DNA from: Duganella sp. CF517
GTDB lineage: Bacteria > Pseudomonadota > Gammaproteobacteria > Burkholderiales > Burkholderiaceae_D
Direction: 5' to 3'
Length of the DNA: 64,000 nucleotides
Assembly: GCF_900110275.1 (NCBI RefSeq)
Contig: NZ_FODC01000007.1
Coordinates: 267,760 to 331,759 of the forward strand
Every line of letters begins with the position of its first letter. The first letter of the stretch is position 1. Positions 7,696 through 16,680 of this stretch are shown here, in pieces. A program made the translations under genes and the position numbers. Below the pieces are notes generated by a model. That model did no database searches. It was not told the DNA's origin and was given only the letters and a program-made list of their open reading frames with translations.

Positions 7696-9229
7696 AGTGT
7701 GGCGCTTCGCTTTCCGCTTCCGGCGCCGGCGGCGGCGGGAAGCCGACGCGGAACAGGCAGCCCGGCAGCTTCGGTTGCAGCGAACGGGGATTGCTGTAGA
7801 TATCGACCTCGGCGCCGTGCTGCTGGGCGATCTCGCGCACGATCGCCAGCCCCAGGCCGCTGCCTTCGGCGGCGTGGCCGAGGATGCGGTAGAAGCGCTC
7901 GAACACCCGCTCGCGCTCGGCCTTGGCGATGCCGGGGCCGGTGTCCTCCACTTCCAGGTAGCCGGGTTCGCCGTGCTGGCCGCGCACCCGCACCGTGACG
8001 CTGCCGCCGGCCGGCGTGTAGCGCAGCGCGTTGTCGATCAGGTTGGACAGCAGTTCGCGCAGCATGGTCGGATCGCCGACGATCTGCACCGGCTCGGGCG
8101 GCGCCTCGTAGCCCAGGTCGATGCGGTGCGCGAACGACGCCTGCACCCAGTCCTGCACCACGCCGCGCGCCAGTTCGGACAGTTCCAGCGGCAGCATCGC
8201 CGCGCCGGTCTGCGGCTGGTTTTCGGCGCGCGCCAGCGCCAGCAGCTGGTTCACCAGCCGCGTGGCCGCCTGCGAGCTTTTGGCCAACTGCTCCAGCGAG
8301 CGGTGGATCTCGCCGCCGTCGGTCTGGCGCAGCGCCAGCTCCGACTGCATGCGCATGCCCGCCAGCGGCGTGCGCATCTGGTGCGCGGCGTCGGCGATGA
8401 AGCGTTTCTGCATCTCGATCGACAGCGACAGCCGCGCCAGCATCTCGTTGAGCGAGCGCACCAGCGGAGAAATTTCCTCCGGCACGTCGCTCGACTCGAT
8501 CGGGCTCAGGTCGTCCGACCCGCGCGCGCGGATGCGCTCCTGCAGTTGCGCCAGCGGCGACAGGCCGCGCGCCAGCGCGAACCACACCAGCGCCAGCACG
8601 ATCGGCAGGATGATGAACTGCGGCAGGATCACGCCCTTGATGATCTCGTTGGCCAGTTGGCCGCGCTTCTCCAGGGTTTCGGCCACCTGCACCAGCGCCA
8701 GCCGCGGCGCGTCGTCGCCCACCGGTTCCAGCCGCACATACGAATAGGCCACGCGCACCGGCGTGCCGTGCATGCTGTCGTTGCGGAAGCGCACGCTGCC
8801 GGCGCGGTAGCGCTCGTCCTCGTCCATAGTTGGCGCCGGCAGGTCGCGGTCGCCGTCGATGTGTTCGCCGCGCGGGCCGTGGATCTGGAAGTACACATTG
8901 TCGACGTCGTCGGCGCGCAGGATGTCGCGCGCCGAGCCGGGCAGGCTCTTGATGATCTTGCCGTCGACCGTGCGCACCTGCTGCGCCAGCACCGTCACGC
9001 TGTCCTCCAGCGCGTGGTCGAACGGCTGGTTGGCGATCGACTTGGCGACCAGGTAGGTGATGGCGATGCTCATCGGCCACAGCAACAGCAGCGGCGCCAG
9101 CATCCAGTCGAGGATTTCGCCGAACAGCGAATTTTGCACGCCCTCGTCGACCTCGGCGGCGGGCGGCTGGTAGACCGGGCCGTCCGCCTCCGCGTCCGCG
9201 ATGGGCTCGGGCGCGGGCAGGCGGTTCAC
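7688..9229 (-). CDS. sensor histidine kinase (TctE/QseC-like)
   Basis: Inner-membrane kinase of 513 residues. A first membrane segment near residues 40-65 is followed by a periplasmic sensor region, a second segment near 200, and the dimerisation/phosphoacceptor motif AHQMRTPLAG. The ATPase domain has N-box NLIDNALRYT, G1 DTGPGIA and G2 GSGLGLAIV. The start is GTG at 9229-9227, overlapping the response regulator stop as GTGA. The reading frame extends upstream, but that part lies inside the response regulator and is not kinase-like. Partner of the regulator at 9226-9942. The operon context says it controls the DUF4212/symporter pair, presumably in response to an external small acid. Confidence 0.9.
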   Translation of the reverse strand: MNRLPAPEPIADAEADGPVYQPPAAEVDEGVQNSLFGEILDWMLAPLLLLWPMSIAITYLVAKSIANQPFDHALEDSVTVLAQQVRTVDGKIIKSLPGSARDILRADDVDNVYFQIHGPRGEHIDGDRDLPAPTMDEDERYRAGSVRFRNDSMHGTPVRVAYSYVRLEPVGDDAPRLALVQVAETLEKRGQLANEIIKGVILPQFIILPIVLALVWFALARGLSPLAQLQERIRARGSDDLSPIESSDVPEEISPLVRSLNEMLARLSLSIEMQKRFIADAAHQMRTPLAGMRMQSELALRQTDGGEIHRSLEQLAKSSQAATRLVNQLLALARAENQPQTGAAMLPLELSELARGVVQDWVQASFAHRIDLGYEAPPEPVQIVGDPTMLRELLSNLIDNALRYTPAGGSVTVRVRGQHGEPGYLEVEDTGPGIAKAERERVFERFYRILGHAAEGSGLGLAIVREIAQQHGAEVDIYSNPRSLQPKLPGCLFRVGFPPPPAPEAESEAPHYG

Positions 9230-9942
9230 TTGGCGGCGTCGCCGAGGTCGGCGTTGGCGCTGGCGCGGGCCGCGTCGGAATATTTCTCCAGGCAATAGCC
9301 GAGCCCGCGCACGGTGGCGATGCGCACGCCGCCGACCTCGATCTTCTTGCGCAGCCGGTGCACATAGACCTCGATGGCGTTGTTGCTCACTTCCTCGCCC
9401 CATTCGCACAGGTGGTCGACCAGCTGCTCTTTCGACACCAGGCGGCCGGTGCGCGCCAGCAGGATTTCCAGCAGGCCCAGTTCGCGCGCCGACAGGTCCA
9501 GCATCTGGTCGTTGATATAGGCGCTGCGGCCGACCTGGTCGTACGCCAGCGGCCCGTGCTTGATGATGGTGGCGCCGCCGCCGGCGCCGCGGCGCGTGAG
9601 CGCGCGCACCCGCGCCTCCAGCTCGGACAGCGCGAACGGCTTGGCCATGTAATCGTCGGCGCCCAGGTCGAGGCCGTTGACCCGCTGCTCGATCGAGTCG
9701 GCCGCCGTCAGGATCAGCACCGGCAGCAGCGACGCGCGCGCGCGCAGCCGCCGCAGCACCTCCAGCCCGGACAGCTTGGGCAAGCCCAGGTCCAGGATCA
9801 GCAGGTCGAATTCCTGGGTCGACAGGGCGGTGTCGGCCTCCTGGCCGTTGCGCACGCAATCGATGGCGTAGCCGGACTGGCGCAGCGAACGCGTCAGCCC
9901 ATCGGCCAGCACGCTGTCATCCTCGGCAAGTAAAATACGCAT
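9226..9942 (-). CDS. OmpR-family response regulator
   Basis: A receiver domain (acidic pocket EDD at residues 7-9, phosphoacceptor Asp about 51, Lys about 101 in MAKPFA) is joined to a C-terminal winged-helix DNA-binding domain. The product has 238 residues. The ATG at 9942 has GGAG eight bases upstream; a GTG three codons earlier is possible but less favoured. It is the first gene of a four-gene chain with histidine kinase, DUF4212 and symporter, every junction overlapping. It is divergent from recA across 173 bases, which contain a TTGTA...TACAA inverted repeat near 10003-10029 that could be its own operator (weak). Confidence 0.92.
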   Translation of the reverse strand: MRILLAEDDSVLADGLTRSLRQSGYAIDCVRNGQEADTALSTQEFDLLILDLGLPKLSGLEVLRRLRARASLLPVLILTAADSIEQRVNGLDLGADDYMAKPFALSELEARVRALTRRGAGGGATIIKHGPLAYDQVGRSAYINDQMLDLSARELGLLEILLARTGRLVSKEQLVDHLCEWGEEVSNNAIEVYVHRLRKKIEVGGVRIATVRGLGYCLEKYSDAARASANADLGDAAK

Positions 9943-10048
9943 GTAAGGCACTCCGGCTGCAGAAGATCGTATTGTGTTTCATTTCCCGCAAGGTGGCGAG
10001 TTTTTGTACGATTTGGGCGATTCGATACAAATCCGCTTGCATTGATCA

Positions 10049-10064
10049 CTGTTTTTTTATACAG
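10049..10064 (+). promoter_or_regulatory. LexA (SOS) box of recA
   Basis: CTGT-N8-ACAG with an all A/T core, in the context CACTGTTTTTTTATACAGTA, matches the gammaproteobacterial/betaproteobacterial SOS consensus exactly in both half-sites. It lies 52 bases upstream of the recA ATG, where it would overlap the promoter. Predicts LexA repression relieved by DNA damage. Confidence 0.9.
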
Positions 10065-10115
10065 TACTGCCTGAACCGACGAATTGTCCCACCACCCACT
10101 GGTTGAAAGCACATT

Positions 10116-11225
<1,110 letters not shown>

Positions 11226-11249
11226 ATTCGCCCGTGGTCCTGACCGCAG

Positions 11250-11281
11250 CCACCGTGCCATTCCCATGGCCGGTGGTTTTC
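11250..11281 (+). terminator. recA-recX intergenic terminator/attenuator
   Basis: A stem pairs CCACC and an inner GCCA with TGGC and GGTGG around a TTCCCA loop, followed by TTTTCTC. It sits between recA and recX, the position where a leaky terminator limits recX in E. coli. Confidence 0.6.
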
Positions 11282-11300
11282 TCATTGTGCAGAGGGTTTT

Positions 11301-11765
11301 ATGGCCGCACCTCAACTTAGTCTGAAGGGACGCGCGCTGCGGTTTTTATCGATGCGCGAGCACAGCCGGCTGGAGCTGGGCCGCAAGCTGTCCAAGTACG
11401 CGGAGGAGGGCGACGACATCGAAGCGCTGCTCGACCTGCTGGAAAAAAACAACTGGCTGTCGCAGCAGCGGTTTTCGGAATCGCTGATCCACCGCCGGTC
11501 CGCGCGGTTCGGCAACAGCCGGATCGTGGCGGAACTGCAAAGCCACGGCGTCAAGGGCGAAGCGCTGCAGGAACTCAAGGCCGGCCTGGCCGATAGCGAA
11601 ACCGCGCGCGCCTGCGAGGTGTGGGAGCGTAAATTCGGCGTCGTCGCCAGCGACCCCAAGGAGCGCAACAAGCAGATGCGGTTCATGATGCTGCGCGGTT
11701 TTTCCCAGCGCGCCGTGCAAGCGGCGATGAAGGGCGCCGACCTCGACGAGTTCGACGGCAACTGA
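11301..11765 (+). CDS. recX: recombination regulatory protein RecX
   Basis: A 154-residue, charged, all-helical protein with the RecX repeat pattern (SMREHSRLELGRKL, then the LEKNNWLSQQRFSESLIHRR segment and a third repeat near the end). It binds RecA filaments and caps or disassembles them. It lies 75 bases downstream of recA on the same strand behind the probable attenuator, the classical arrangement. The ATG at 11301 is preceded by an AGAGGGTTTT-type ribosome site. Nothing is unusual in length or motifs. Confidence 0.95.
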   Translation: MAAPQLSLKGRALRFLSMREHSRLELGRKLSKYAEEGDDIEALLDLLEKNNWLSQQRFSESLIHRRSARFGNSRIVAELQSHGVKGEALQELKAGLADSETARACEVWERKFGVVASDPKERNKQMRFMMLRGFSQRAVQAAMKGADLDEFDGN

Positions 11766-12340
11766 TCGTACGCGCGCCACCGATCCGCCGCGCCGACAAA
11801 GCGGTGCGCGCGCGCGACATCGTCCCCCCGCACCGCAGCATTTATGATTACTTGGCATCAGGCACGTCGCAAGTCGGGCTGGGGTGTGCTACACTTTTAG
11901 GGTTTTTGCAGCACCGTGGGTGCGGTGGTTGTCCGTAGAAGCTACGGCAACGTGCATTTTCGATAAGAGAAATGCGCAAGGCTGCTAACTAACTCATGCC
12001 GCGAGAGCGGTATATTCTTATGTCACTGTCAATACCTGATCACTGTCGTGCGTTGCGCACGGTCGTCCCAGCATATCCGCATACCGGTTGCCTATGGAAG
12101 ATTGACGCCTGTTTCACCTCCGGCCATCGCGCTGGCTGCACCCCCCTGATCGTCGCCTTACCCCCCAATTCCAAAACATCGCCCCGCACTGCGTCACGAC
12201 GCCGTCGCACGGGCCGGTTTTACCCGCGCTGGGTGGACAAAGCAGCACCGGGTAGCGCGTAGCAACATCTGCTTATCTAGCATCACACATTTCGCAGTAT
12301 CAACCGATTTATACACATCAGCATCAGAAGGGAAGCCAGC
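11766..12340 (+). other. 575-base non-coding region before sucC
   Basis: No convincing gene. The first 160 bases show nothing recognisable. Bases 11928-12061 carry four compact stem-loops (annotated separately). The remainder has C-rich stretches and one more possible stem (ACCCG near 12220, CGGGT near 12248). An 88-codon open frame at 11996-12262 crosses the stem-loops and has no recognisable protein pattern. The ribosome site AGAAGGGAAG precedes sucC. Confidence 0.5.
11928..12061 (+). ncRNA. candidate structured leader or small RNA upstream of sucC
   Basis: Four strong hairpins follow one another. (1) 11928-11951: GTTG, bulged T, CCGTAG, AAG loop, CTACGG, CAAC. (2) 11952-11977: GCATTT pairs with AAATGC. 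(3) 11996-12013: ATGCCGC, GAGA tetraloop, GCGGTAT. (4) 12047-12061: CGTGCG, TTG loop, CGCACG. Such density in a non-coding leader is unusual. Structured leaders are known upstream of suc genes in other proteobacteria, so a 5' UTR regulator of sucCD is plausible; an independent small RNA is the alternative. No family match can be claimed. Confidence 0.4.
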
Positions 12341-13510
12341 ATGAAAATCCATGAGTATCAAGGCAAAGAAATCCTCCGAAAATACGGAGTGACGGTTCCG
12401 CGCGGTATTCCGTGCATGTCCGTTGAAGAAGCAGTCAAAGCTGCGGAAACCTTGGGCGGCCCGGTCTGGGTTGTGAAAGCACAAATCCACGCCGGTGGCC
12501 GTGGTAAAGGCGGCGGCGTGAAAGTGGCGAAATCGCTGGAACAAGTCAAAGAATTCTCCGAGCAGATCCTCGGCATGCAGCTGGTCACGCACCAGACCGG
12601 CCCTGAAGGCCAAAAAGTACGCCGCCTGCTGATTGAAGAAGGCGCGGACATCAAAAAAGAACTGTACGTGTCGCTGGTCACCGACCGCGTCTCGCAGCGC
12701 GTCGTGCTGATGGCCTCGTCGGAAGGCGGCATGGACATCGAAGAAGTCGCCGAGTCCCACCCTGAACTGCTGCACTCGATCGCCATCGATCCGGCCGTCG
12801 GCCTGACCGACGCCGATGCCGACGCGATCTCGACCAAAATCGGCGTGCCTGCCGAGTCGATCGCCGACGCCCGCGCCAACCTGCAAGGCCTGTACAAAGC
12901 CTACTGGGAAACCGATTCGTCGCTGGCCGAAATCAACCCGCTGATACTGACCGGTTCGGGCAAGGTCATCGCGCTGGACGCCAAGTTCAACTTCGACGCC
13001 AACGCGCTGTTCCGTCAACCGGAAATCGTCGCCTACCGCGATCTGGACGAAGAAGATCCAGCCGAAGTCGAAGCATCGAAATTCGACCTGGCCTACATCT
13101 CCCTCGACGGCAACATCGGCTGCCTGGTCAACGGCGCCGGTCTGGCCATGGCCACCATGGACACCATCAAGCTGTTCGGCGGCGAGCCGGCCAACTTCCT
13201 GGACGTGGGCGGCGGTGCGACGGCTGAGAAAGTCACCGAAGCATTCAAGATCATGCTGAAAAACCCGGGCCTGAAAGCCATCCTGGTCAACATCTTCGGC
13301 GGCATCATGCGCTGCGACGTGATCGCCGAAGGCGTGATCACCGCGGTGAAGGCTGTCTCGCTGAACGTGCCGCTGGTGGTCCGCATGAAGGGCACCAACG
13401 AAGACCTGGGCAAGAAGATGCTGGCCGATTCCGGTCTGCCTATCATCGCTGCCGACACCATGGAAGATGCAGCGAAGAGCGTCGTAGCAGCCGCTGCCGG
13501 TCAAGCTTAA
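12341..13510 (+). CDS. sucC: succinyl-CoA synthetase, beta subunit
   Basis: ADP-forming succinate-CoA ligase beta subunit of the citric acid cycle, 389 residues, the usual length. It begins MKIHEYQGKEILRKYGV as expected, with an N-terminal ATP-grasp domain (VKAQIHAGGRGKGGGVK) and a C-terminal CoA-ligase domain (NIFGGIMRCDVIAEG). It is paired with sucD 13 bases downstream; the two form an alpha2beta2 or alpha-beta enzyme converting succinyl-CoA to succinate with substrate-level phosphorylation. The long structured leader ahead may control the pair. Confidence 0.97.
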   Translation: MKIHEYQGKEILRKYGVTVPRGIPCMSVEEAVKAAETLGGPVWVVKAQIHAGGRGKGGGVKVAKSLEQVKEFSEQILGMQLVTHQTGPEGQKVRRLLIEEGADIKKELYVSLVTDRVSQRVVLMASSEGGMDIEEVAESHPELLHSIAIDPAVGLTDADADAISTKIGVPAESIADARANLQGLYKAYWETDSSLAEINPLILTGSGKVIALDAKFNFDANALFRQPEIVAYRDLDEEDPAEVEASKFDLAYISLDGNIGCLVNGAGLAMATMDTIKLFGGEPANFLDVGGGATAEKVTEAFKIMLKNPGLKAILVNIFGGIMRCDVIAEGVITAVKAVSLNVPLVVRMKGTNEDLGKKMLADSGLPIIAADTMEDAAKSVVAAAAGQA

Positions 13511-13523
13511 TTAAGGAATCAAC

Positions 13524-14405
13524 ATGTCCATTCTGATCAATAAAGATACCAAAGTCGTTACCCAAGGGATCACCGGCAAGACCGGCCAGTTCCACACCCG
13601 CGGCTGCCGCGACTACGCGAACGGCAAAAATGCCTTCGTCGCCGGCGTGAACCCGAAGAAAGCCGGCGAAGACTTCGAAGGCATTCCAATTTTCGCCAAC
13701 GTCGCTGAAGCGAAAAAAGAAACCGGCGCCAACGTGTCGGTCATCTACGTCCCGCCAGCAGGCGCCGCCGCCGCTATTTGGGAAGCCGTCGAAGCCGAGC
13801 TGGACCTGGCAATTTGCATCACCGAAGGCATTCCTGTCCGCGACATGATGGCCCTGAAGGACCGCATGGCCAAAGCCGGCTCGAAGACCCTGCTGCTGGG
13901 CCCTAACTGCCCAGGCCTGATCACCCCCGACGAAATCAAGATCGGCATCATGCCGGGCCACATCCACAAGAAGGGCCGCATCGGCGTGGTTTCGCGTTCG
14001 GGCACCCTGACCTATGAAGCAGTCGGCCAGCTGACCGCGCTGGGCCTGGGCCAATCGTCGGCAGTCGGCATCGGCGGCGACCCGATCAACGGTCTGAAGC
14101 ACATCGACGTCATGAAGATGTTCAACGACGATCCTGATACCGACGCGGTCATCATGATCGGCGAAATCGGCGGTCCGGACGAAGCCAACGCGGCTTACTG
14201 GATCAAAGACAACATGAAAAAACCGGTGGTCGGCTTCATCGCCGGTGTTACCGCTCCTCCGGGCAAGCGCATGGGCCACGCCGGCGCGCTGATCTCCGGC
14301 GGCGCCGACACCGCGCAAGCCAAACTGGAAATCATGGAAGCTTGCGGCATCACTGTCACCAAGAACCCGTCCGAAATGGCGCGTCTGCTGAAAGCCATGC
14401 TGTAA
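13524..14405 (+). CDS. sucD: succinyl-CoA synthetase, alpha subunit
   Basis: Alpha subunit, 293 residues. The N-terminal CoA-binding Rossmann fold is present (QGITGKTGQFHT, residues about 14-25), and the phospho-histidine loop GHAGALISGG lies near residue 250. It is co-transcribed with sucC (13-base gap, AAGGAATC ribosome site), and a strong hairpin terminator follows 26 bases after its stop. Length and motifs are normal. Confidence 0.97.
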   Translation: MSILINKDTKVVTQGITGKTGQFHTRGCRDYANGKNAFVAGVNPKKAGEDFEGIPIFANVAEAKKETGANVSVIYVPPAGAAAAIWEAVEAELDLAICITEGIPVRDMMALKDRMAKAGSKTLLLGPNCPGLITPDEIKIGIMPGHIHKKGRIGVVSRSGTLTYEAVGQLTALGLGQSSAVGIGGDPINGLKHIDVMKMFNDDPDTDAVIMIGEIGGPDEANAAYWIKDNMKKPVVGFIAGVTAPPGKRMGHAGALISGGADTAQAKLEIMEACGITVTKNPSEMARLLKAML

Positions 14406-14430
14406 TAACAGCCCGGTTGAATGTGGAATA

Positions 14431-14463
14431 ATAAAGGGGAGCCTCGTGCTCCCCTTTATCTTT
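14431..14463 (+). terminator. sucCD terminator
   Basis: A stem of AAAGGGGAGC with GCTCCCCTTT around a CTCGT loop, followed by ATCTTTT. It ends just before the ribosome site of the next gene. Confidence 0.85.
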
Positions 14464-14475
14464 TGGAGAACCGGA

Positions 14476-15051
14476 TTGGCGAAGATCATCGTCACGCGCG
14501 ACGGCCTGGTGGAACGGCAGGTTCAGCTGGGCAAAGAACGGATGACCATCGGGCGCCATCCGCGCAACGACATCGTGCTGACGCATCCGGCCGTCAGCGG
14601 CGAGCACGCCGTCATCGTCACCATCCTCGACGACTCCTTCCTGGAAGACCTGCACAGCACCAACGGCACCTTCGTCAACGGCCACCGCATCGGCAAGCAC
14701 TTCCTGCAACACCAGGATGTCATCAAGATGGCCAGGTTCCAGGTCGAGTTTCTGGCCGACGGCGTGCGGCCGAGCATGGCCGCCGAACCGCTGCTGGCCC
14801 ACATCGAAGTCTTAAATGGCAACAATGCTGGTAAACAAATGGCGCTGACCAAGCCGCAGACCACGCTCGGCCGCGCCGGCGTGCAGGTCGTGGTGGTCGA
14901 GCGCCGGCCGGACGCCTATACGCTGACGCACAGCGAGGGGGCGCAGGCGCCGCTGGTCAACGGCGTCGCGCTCGGCGAGCAGGTTTGGCGGCTAGCGGAT
15001 GGCGACGTGATCGACCTCGGCGGCACGCGAATGGCCTTCCGCATCGGCTGA
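14476..15051 (+). CDS. FHA-domain protein
   Basis: A 191-residue cytoplasmic protein with a canonical forkhead-associated domain that binds phosphothreonine peptides: GRHPRND at residues 26-32, S41 and H44, then DLHSTNGTFVNG (58-69). The second half (about 95-190) looks like a degenerate FHA repeat with LGRAG and PLVNG but without the Ser/His pair. I chose the TTG at 14476, which has GGAGA six bases upstream; a GTG ten codons earlier lies inside the terminator stem of sucD and is unlikely. It stands between sucD and the pilin gene. Its phosphoprotein partner is not visible in this window. Confidence 0.8.
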   Translation: MAKIIVTRDGLVERQVQLGKERMTIGRHPRNDIVLTHPAVSGEHAVIVTILDDSFLEDLHSTNGTFVNGHRIGKHFLQHQDVIKMARFQVEFLADGVRPSMAAEPLLAHIEVLNGNNAGKQMALTKPQTTLGRAGVQVVVVERRPDAYTLTHSEGAQAPLVNGVALGEQVWRLADGDVIDLGGTRMAFRIG

Positions 15052-15177
15052 CAATAATTGTCACAGATTGTCACGGCTGACAAAACGCGGCGGTCGGAAC
15101 TGACAAAAAACGGCAGCGCAGGGGGCTAAAATGGCGCTAATGAAAATGTTCCGGCCCGTTTTGCCTGAAAAAGAGGC

Positions 15178-15192
15178 TGGCACACCGCTTGC
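15178..15192 (+). promoter_or_regulatory. sigma-54 promoter of the pilin gene
   Basis: TGGCAC, five bases, TTGC fits the -24/-12 consensus of RpoN promoters at every invariant position. It lies 50 bases upstream of the pilin ATG. Type IV pilin genes are classically RpoN-dependent and activated by PilR. Confidence 0.8.
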
Positions 15193-15241
15193 GATAAGAC
15201 AGGTGTACCACCCAATTTTTTCACCCCACAGGAGTCGCAAA

Positions 15242-15706
15242 ATGAAATCCATGAAAATGATGAAGAAACAAGCCCAGGCCGGCTTCACCCTGATCGAACT
15301 GATGATCGTCGTCGCGATCATCGGCATTCTGGCGGCGGTCGCGATCCCTGCGTACAGCGACTACACGATCAAAGCCAAAATCGCCAATGTTCAAGGGGCG
15401 GCGGACTCGCTGAAAACCGCGGTGGCATTGTGCGCGCAAGAAGCCGGCGGTGTGGTGACGGATTGCACCACCGGCAGCAACGGCGTGCCGGCATTTACCC
15501 CGACCAAGGAAGTCGCCTCGGCAACTGTCACCGCTGGCACGATCACCATGGTGTTGGCCTCGGGTCTCGGCACTGGCGTCACCGGCAATGTGGTCTACGA
15601 ACCGACCATTGCGGCCGGCGCGACGAATTTGACCTGGAAGGTCAGCACGACAGCCACCAACGACGCGGCCAAAACTGCGCTGACCAAAAACAACATCGTA
15701 CCGTAA
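15242..15706 (+). CDS. pilA: type IV major pilin (PilA-like)
   Basis: Prepilin of 154 residues. A basic leader of 14 residues ends in Gly, followed by FTLIELMIVVAIIGILAAVA with the N-methylated Phe+1 and Glu+5. Prepilin peptidase PilD would cleave after the Gly and the product assembles into pili. The ATG at 15242 has AGGAG nine bases upstream; a longer frame upstream runs across the promoter and is rejected. The only two cysteines (ALCAQEAGG...TDC) lie 13 residues apart just after the alpha-1 spine rather than at the C-terminus, so the usual D-region disulfide loop is missing or rearranged. It is transcribed alone from a sigma-54 promoter and ended by a strong terminator. Confidence 0.93.
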   Translation: MKSMKMMKKQAQAGFTLIELMIVVAIIGILAAVAIPAYSDYTIKAKIANVQGAADSLKTAVALCAQEAGGVVTDCTTGSNGVPAFTPTKEVASATVTAGTITMVLASGLGTGVTGNVVYEPTIAAGATNLTWKVSTTATNDAAKTALTKNNIVP

Positions 15707-15720
15707 CTCCGCAAGCGGTA

Positions 15721-15749
15721 AAAAAAAACCGGCTACGCCGGTTTTTTTT
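15721..15749. terminator. bidirectional terminator between pilin and PilZ genes
   Basis: A-run, CCGGC, TAC loop, GCCGG, T-run. It works for the plus-strand pilin gene and the minus-strand PilZ gene, which converge here. Confidence 0.9.
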
Positions 15750-15762
15750 CGCTGCGGCTTCT

Positions 15763-16473
15763 TCAAACGATCTTCTGCCGATCCGCGATCAACGCCTCGT
15801 ACGTCAAATTCTGCAACATCGTGTAGTGCACCGGGTCCAGATCGACAAACTGCACGCCGTAGGTAAACACTTCCGGCTTGTCCCCGGCCGCCGGCTTCAC
15901 CACATTGATATTGCGGATCGTCGCCTTCGGATTCACGCGCACCTGCCGATTCCCCGGCTGCGCGATCAAATAGAACGACAACGCCACGTGCGCGTCATCC
16001 TCCGGCAACCGTTTCGCCGACTCGATCAGCGCGCCCGACACGCTCAGGTTCACCAGGAACACCGAGGTGGTGCCGACCGGCGTCGTCACCTGCGCCGGAA
16101 TATCCACCTTGACCCGCATCGCCGCGCGCAGGCTGGTTCCCTGAATCGACACCGGGAACGACAGATGGGCATAGAAGAATGGGCGGGGAAACACGCGCTG
16201 GACGACGCACGAGAACGAGCACACGTTCACGCCGGAAAACACGCGGATGGTCAGCTTGTCGCCCTCGTTGATCGAGATCGGCGCGTTGTTCTCGAACGGC
16301 ACCTTGACGATCATGTATTCGTCCTTGACCCAACCGATGATGGTCGAAAAGTGCTGGATCGGCTTGATGGTGCGATGGGTGATGAACTGGATCCTGCCGC
16401 CCACCTGCAGGTTCATCTGTTCGAATTCGTATTCCTGAGTCTTGGCTTCGCTCGGGGGAGGGTTGCTGCTCAT
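15763..16473 (-). CDS. PilZ-domain c-di-GMP receptor with YcgR-like N-terminal domain
   Basis: A 236-residue cytoplasmic protein. Residues about 20-110 resemble the flagellar-brake (YcgR N-terminal) beta domain; the C-terminal half is a PilZ domain with the two c-di-GMP binding signatures RAAMR (116-120) and NLSVSG (142-147). It probably adjusts flagellar or pilus motility in response to c-di-GMP. It converges on the pilin gene across a shared terminator. The same window encodes a GGDEF/EAL protein and an HD-GYP protein that could change c-di-GMP levels, though nothing ties them specifically to this receptor. Confidence 0.85.
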   Translation of the reverse strand: MSSNPPPSEAKTQEYEFEQMNLQVGGRIQFITHRTIKPIQHFSTIIGWVKDEYMIVKVPFENNAPISINEGDKLTIRVFSGVNVCSFSCVVQRVFPRPFFYAHLSFPVSIQGTSLRAAMRVKVDIPAQVTTPVGTTSVFLVNLSVSGALIESAKRLPEDDAHVALSFYLIAQPGNRQVRVNPKATIRNINVVKPAAGDKPEVFTYGVQFVDLDPVHYTMLQNLTYEALIADRQKIV

Positions 16474-16560
16474 TCAATTTCTTTCTCGTAGACGCGTGGG
16501 CGGCCACGGCAAGGTGGCTGTCAAAAAATTACTTCCGTGCTATTTATTATATACAGGTTA

Positions 16561-16680
16561 ATGAAAAGTAACAAAGCGACAATCGACGAGGCTGTCATGG
16601 ACAGCGAGCAAGCAAGCAAAGCGTTGTGTTTCGACCATAAAACCAAGCAAGACCAATCGCTTAATCTGGTTGCCAGCTAG
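16561..16680 (+). CDS. possible 39-residue small protein
   Basis: A short frame begins MKSNKATIDEAVMDSEQ and ends LNLVAS, converging on moaC with a 4-base overlap. It follows an A/T-rich TATTTATTATATAC stretch that could be a -10 element, but the ribosome site is poor. Its base composition is lower in GC than the neighbours. There is no recognisable family. It may be chance. Confidence 0.25.
   Translation: MKSNKATIDEAVMDSEQASKALCFDHKTKQDQSLNLVAS

Noticed and set aside
11996..12262. 88-codon frame in the sucC leader
   Set aside because: It crosses three strong hairpins, lacks a ribosome site and has no protein-like features.
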